Origin: Owenia fusiformis
Lineage: Eukaryota > Annelida > Polychaeta > Sabellida > Oweniidae
Assembly: GCA_903813345.2 (NCBI GenBank)
Contig: CAIIXF020000001.1
Location: forward strand, 27,269,915-27,333,914
Direction: 5' to 3'
DNA: 64,000 nucleotides
Shown here piece by piece: positions 58,867 to 64,000 of this stretch (position 1 is the first letter of the stretch; each line of letters opens with the position of its first letter). The notes under the pieces are model-generated. The model was not told where the DNA came from and ran no database searches. It saw only the letters and a list, made by a program, of their open reading frames with translations. The position numbers and the translations under genes were made by a program.

Positions 58867-61415
58867 CTAGTTAGCTTTTGTTTCAGTACAGCATTTAATA
58901 ATTGCTTCTTGCACTTTTGTTTCATAACTTGAACATTAAGTTTTATTCTATTGTATTTTGGAAGAGGTTACAAAACAAGTAGCTATAAAGTGTATTTTAT
59001 TTCCATATTGTATAAAGAACATTTGATTGCCGGAATTGTGCTTATGAAATGATATTGTTATATTGTTCATTTCTGAATTATAATTGAGCTCCTATTTTAT
59101 CTTGGTATTTCCCACTTAATGAAACATTCAGACATTGCCTGCAACTATTGTAAGTGGCATTTTTTGCTTTAATAACAATATAACTGAAAAAGGTAATAGA
59201 TTTATCATGTTATTTACTGGCAAATATATGAAAGTGTAACATATTATTGGATGCCACATTTTCATCACAATCATAGTCATGGTATAGTAAAGTGATCATT
59301 ATTATGGCAACGTTTTTTATCATTGCTTTTCCAGGAAAACTGCCTGTCAGATTTTCTTAAAATTGATTGACTTGTTATATTAGCTTAATTATATTGTTTT
59401 CTTGTCTGTACATTTTCAGACAAACTTGTTCATGTATTTCTTCTGAGAATGTCAATATACCTGTCCATTGTTAGATGTTTCATGGGGTTTCTTTTATCCT
59501 GGTGATGTCATTGTCTAGTTCATCTCTAACTAATTTACAGTTTTGAGCTTATGAGCAGGTGTTATTTGTGAATGCTTGACTTTAAAATCTATGTACATGT
59601 ATTTCTAAAATTATGATTTAAGGGGGAAATTGTAGAAAATTGTAAAAATTTAATAGTAGATCTAGTTAAGTTGTCATTCCCAAAAGTTCAAAATTAGGAT
59701 ATTCATGTCGTCTTAACCTCATGTATTATATAATTTTTTGATATAAAAAAGTGTGGTAACCACGGGTGATTTTTCAGTAAGTGCTAATCAATGTTATATT
59801 AGTAAGTATGTTTCTTGAAAAATATCCCTGACAGTGCAATATATTTGCAATTAGCTTGATTCATATATAACATAGCAGGGTGCTGATAGCAGTTGCCATT
59901 TTATCATAGTGTTTTAATATTAATAACAGTTTTATGAGCACCTTATAGGCTTCTCAAGGCACATTGAGGTATGTTTATTTTAACATCATTAGCTTCCTGT
60001 TGTGAGAGATTTATGATAGATTTAGTTTGCAGAATACATAAATGTCATGAGGTACGTATTTCTTCTAATACAGATTTACCAGTTTTCAGCTATATGTCAT
60101 GGGTGAAGCTTGTGGAGAATGTGAGGCAAATTTTAATTTTTTTTTTATTAAAACTGCAAAAAATTATACCTTAGAAGTGCTTAAATTGTGTCTTGTTTAT
60201 TTAGACCTTATCTATTTAAATTACTTTTTTGGATTCTTAATGCCTCCCTGTACACGCATAATTGAGAAACATAGGATTATAATAAAAGCTATTCTTTTTG
60301 TAATTGCTTTCATGTATCTTACTATTGAACCTTATCTGTGACAGCACTACATTTGCAACTAGATCAACTTTAATGCTTCTCTTGCTGTTTTTCATGACAG
60401 CTCAGAAATACCTCGAGATCAATCAAGCGTGATCTATTGCACTCTCTTCATTTTTTCTCTGAAAGATCAGACAAGCCATAGTACTGGAATCCTACCACTA
60501 ATCCAAATAGTTGAACTCTGTAGTCCATTTTCCTTTGCAGTTTACTGTCGACTTTAGCTAAAATTCAATATGTGGAATTAAGTTATTTCACATTTCTTTG
60601 TGTCAGCTTCACTAATTTCATTTTATAATCACGTGTATTCATTGGGAATCAAGCTTGCCACTTGCGTTTTTTCATGCTTTTTTAAAGTGAACATTTTGAG
60701 ATGTTTTGGTTGAGAGAGATACCATCGTGTTGTTGTACACCTACTGTGGAGATTACCTAGAGAACATGATGTTGTTTACATATGTAGTGTAAGAATTTGG
60801 TATGTCCAGGAATCTTGGAACATGCTGCAAACGTTTTCCAGACTTGTAAAAAGAAGATGAAGATGAAGGAATAGACAAGACTCACATTGATGCTGTTTGT
60901 TATTTGTCTCAGAGAAGCATAATCTAAGGACTATTTTTTGCAAATCTAGTACATGTATATGTAGAAAATAAGGTAGTCTGTCATGCGATGAATCATAAGA
61001 GAATGTTCTGAGAAAGTACTGATTCTTATCTTAGTTTCTTATATATACATATAGTTTAGTTCAATGTTTTTTTTTATCTCCTTTGACAATTGATAACACT
61101 GATGACAATTTCAGATATTTGAGGTGCTGTTAAATATGTTTACGTTTTTTTAAGAAAATCCAACTGGAAAGCAAATATTCTCTGCCATTCGGATACATTT
61201 TTGCTTTATAAGAGCATAGGGATGCAACAAAATTCATTCACAAGCGATATGCATTTTAGAATCCTTCCTCAATTGTTTCTGTTCAGTATGCAGTAAAACA
61301 GGCTAACTTTTCTCCAAGGTAATATTCCTCCCTTAGAAATTACAAGGATATCTCATAAACTTGCAAAGATTCATGTAGCTTTTGCTATGAAATTTATGAT
61401 CCCATATATCATTTG

Positions 61416-62848
61416 TTATGTCATCACCAAAAGTGGTGACATATTGTTATGGTCTCCGTTTTTTTGCGACGGCGGTTGGCGTCTGGCGTCTGTAACAATT
61501 TCTTACAACTTCCTATAACTTAACAAATACTGTTTAGATTGACTTCAATTTTTTTCTAAATCATCTACATGTTCTCAGAAGTTCAAATCTGACTTTAGAT
61601 TTGACATTTGACCTTCAATGACCTTCTCAAGGTCAAAAAGGTCTTTTTTCAACTTGCTTCACATTGACTAATTTTTTTTTCAAAATCATCTACATGTTCT
61701 CAGATATTCAAATCTGACTTTAGATTTGACATTTGACCTTCAAATCTGACTTTAGATTTGACATTTGACCTTCAATGACCTTCTCAAGGTCAAAAAAGGT
61801 CAAAAAGGTCTGTTTTCAACTTGCTTCAAATTGACTAATTTTTTTTTCAAAATCATCTACGTGTTCTCAGAAATTCTAATCTGACTTAAGATTTGACGTA
61901 AAATTTGACATTTGACCTTCAATGACCTTCTCAAGGTCAAAAAAGGTCAAAAATGTCTGTTTTCAACTTGCTTCAAATTGACTAAAAAAATTTTTCAAAA
62001 TCATCTACGTGTTCTCAGAAATTCAAATCTGACTTTAGATTTGACTTAAGATTTGACATTTGACCTTCAATGACCTTCTCAAAGTCAAAAAAGGTCAAAA
62101 AGGTCTTTTTTCAACTTGCTTCAAATTGACTAAAAAAAATTTTCAAAATCATCTACATGTTCTCAGAAATTCAAATCTGACTTTAGATTTGACATTTGAC
62201 CTTCAATGACCTTCTCAATGTCAAAAAAGGTCAAAAAGGTATTTTTTTATTTTGCTTCAAATTGACTAAATTTGTTTTTCAAAATCATCTACATGTTCTC
62301 TGAAATTCAAATATGACTTTAGATTTGACTTTAGATTTGACATTTGACCTTCAATGACCTTCTCAAGGTCAAAAAAGGTCAAAAAGGTCTTTTTTCAACT
62401 TGCTTCAAATTGACTAAATTTTTTTTTCAAAATCATCTACATGTTCTCAGAAATTCAAATCTGACTTTAGATTTGACATTTGACCTTTAATGACCTTCTC
62501 AAGGTCAAAAAAGGTCAAAAAGGTCTGTTTTCAACTTGCTTCAAATTGACCAAATTTTTTTTTCAAAATCATCTATATCTTTTCAGAAGTTCATATTTGA
62601 CTTTACAAGTTCTCAGAAGTTCAAATCTGACTTTAGATTTGACCTTTGACCTTCAATGACCTTCTCAAGGTCAAAAAGGTCTTTTTTCAACTTGCTTCAA
62701 ATTGACTAATTTTTTTTCAAAATCATCTACATGTTCTCAGAAGTTCAAATCTGACTTTAGATTTGACATTTGACCTTCAATGACCTTTTCAAGGTCAAAA
62801 AGGTCTTTTTTCAACTTGCTTCAAATTTACTTAATTTTTTTTTCAAAT
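61416..62848. repeat. Large dispersed element with satellite core of about nine units
   Basis: The left end is a TATGTCATCACC...AGTGGTGACATA palindrome, followed by TTGTTATGGTCTCC and GGCGTCTGTAACAA. Then come about nine tandem units, most often 141 bp (range about 123-167), each with TTTGACCTTCAATGACCTT, CTCAAGGTCAAAAA and TTCAACTTGCTTCAAATTGA. The right end of the family (CATGTTAATGCC) is missing because a LINE cuts the last unit at about 62848. Its layout, with conserved ends and a variable tandem core, resembles pearl-like or Helentron-derived (HINE) elements of molluscs. Confidence 0.88.
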
Positions 62849-64000
62849 ATCATATAATCACCCAAGTCACTATATTTTTACTAATGTCCCTAATATTGAT
62901 GGATGTGGTATCATCATGGAGGACATTTCTGATCACTTTCCAATCTATTCCATTTCACATTTTGATACTACCAAATCTAAAAAAACATTAAGCAGTTATC
63001 GTAATTTCAATGACTCTAATAAGCAATTATTTCTTGAGAAACTCTCAAATGTCGACTGGACCCCTTGCTGTAAAAGTCAAGATGTAAACATAGCATTTAA
63101 TATCTTCATTAACTTGTTAATGGAACAATATGATTCTTCATTTCCACTCAAATCCAAATTTATCAAAGTTAATCATGATCCTAATAGACCCTGGTTGACT
63201 TCTGGCATCTTAACTTCTGCCAAAACTAAAAATAAGCTATATACCAAATATTTGAAAAATCCCTGTTGCAAAACAGGAAAAGCTTACAAGTCCTTCAACC
63301 ATAAACTTAAGCACATAATTAAATACTCAAAACGTACACATTATCAAATTAAGTTTGCCGAAGTAAGTGGTAACATTAAAAAGTCTTGGTCTATCATTAA
63401 TGAACTACTTGGAAAAAACAAAAAAGCTGCATTGCCATCTAAATTCACTATAAATGGAAAGGAAACAACAGATCATGAAATCATTTCCAATGGATTTAAT
63501 AATTTTTTTACCAATATTGGTAAAAATCTAGCCAAAGAGATTCCAAAATCCAAAAATTGCTTTAATGAATACCTAGCAAGAGCTCAAAAAGTTCAATCAT
63601 CTATTTATCTCAAAAAGACCTCAAAAACTGAGCTTGAATTAGAAATGTGTCTTCTAAAATCTTCCTCGCCTGGACCTGATGGGATTCTACCATCACTTAT
63701 TAAGTCTGCAAGACAGTTTTTAATTGATCCACTCTTGTATATATTTAACTTATCTTTTAAATCTGGTATTTTCCCAGACGCCCTCAAATTGGCCAAAGTA
63801 ACACCTGTATTTAAAAAAGGTGTCACTACAAATCCTTCGAACTATAGACCAATTTCAGTTTTATCTGTATTTTCTAAATTGTTAGAAAAGCTCATGCACG
63901 CCAAACTCACTGGTTTTTTAGAACGTTTTGAAATTATTTTTACTTATCAATTTGGATTTCAGAAATTCAACTCTACCTACATGGCCATTTTATATTTCAT
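62848..64000 (+). mobile_element. LINE of the Jockey/CR1 type, 5'-truncated, runs off the window
   Basis: A frame is open without a stop from about 62848 to the right edge (about 384 codons). It starts within the end of an endonuclease domain (GIIMEDISDHFPIYSI), continues through the linker, and enters the reverse transcriptase: SSSPGPDGILPSLIK, AKVTPVFKKG, NPSNYRPISVLSVFSKLLEK and YQFGFQKFNSTYMAIL. The NPSNYRPISVLS.FSK.LEK string is typical of Jockey/CR1-group elements and unlike the L1/Tx1-type copy at 23110. The open frame suggests a recent insertion into the satellite element. The catalytic YADD lies beyond the window. Confidence 0.88.

Larger units (their letters stand above)
49287..61415. 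other. Gene-poor 12-kb region
   Basis: No exon could be supported on either strand. The region contains two copies of the satellite-bearing dispersed family (52498-52973 and 55548-55690), a mariner-type MITE (53246-54222), one isolated mariner-type end (56396) and the 18-bp minisatellite (58373-58866). If the exon at 49151-49286 is real, this would be its first intron. Confidence 0.6.

Noticed and set aside
1-64000. LTR retroelements, Polintons, rRNA, tRNA
   Set aside because: No long terminal direct repeats, gag, protease, integrase, capsid or envelope strings and no clear cloverleaf or rRNA cores were seen; short or diverged copies could be missed by eye.

Overview
The window is nuclear DNA of an animal: long AT-rich introns with GT-AG boundaries, two recognisable metazoan genes, and many dispersed and tandem repeats. 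The general texture (frequent acatgtacatgtat-like strings, satellite-bearing dispersed repeats, many short inverted-repeat elements) suggests a lophotrochozoan, most likely a bivalve mollusc. That placement is an impression, not something the sequence proves.

Positions 1-26610 (+ strand) hold most of a separase (ESPL1) gene. I could join 19 exons in phase, from 1867 to the stop at 26608-26610, giving 1897 visible residues; the N-terminus lies upstream of the window. The caspase-like catalytic dyad (His in CGHGHGG, Cys in MGCSSG, 26 residues apart) and the LWDITDKDID block are intact, so the gene looks functional. One intron carries, on the opposite strand, a five-exon cytosolic sulfotransferase pseudogene (15309-17972). 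Another intron carries a hAT-like element (8-bp target duplication) with a 5'-truncated L1/Tx1-type LINE (10-bp target duplication) inserted in it. Minisatellites sit against several exon edges, and two of them visibly contain copies of separase exon-end sequence: the 5' splice site at 10392 and the last 14 codons plus stop at 26567-26610.

Positions 26611-30806 hold the amplified separase tail, a 1.4-kb array of a 22-bp unit with a 468-bp higher-order repeat, and AT-rich sequence without a supported gene. Positions 30807-38152 (- strand) hold an SLC48A1/HRG1-type heme transporter with exon 1, exon 2 and two alternative last exons in matching phase, each encoding its own fourth membrane helix and tail. 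A C-rich tandem-repeat block fills part of its second intron. A second gene of unknown function starts 226 bp away in the opposite direction (first coding exon 38379-38490, +), so the pair probably shares a bidirectional promoter.

Positions 38491-64000 are gene-poor. They hold foldback elements, two mariner-type MITEs, a candidate first coding exon at 49151-49286 (+), an 18-bp minisatellite that is open in frame (58373-58866), and a dispersed repeat family whose largest copy (61416-62848) contains about nine units of a roughly 141-bp satellite. A second LINE, running off the right edge with an open frame, interrupts that array. No rRNA, tRNA, CRISPR array or LTR element was recognised.
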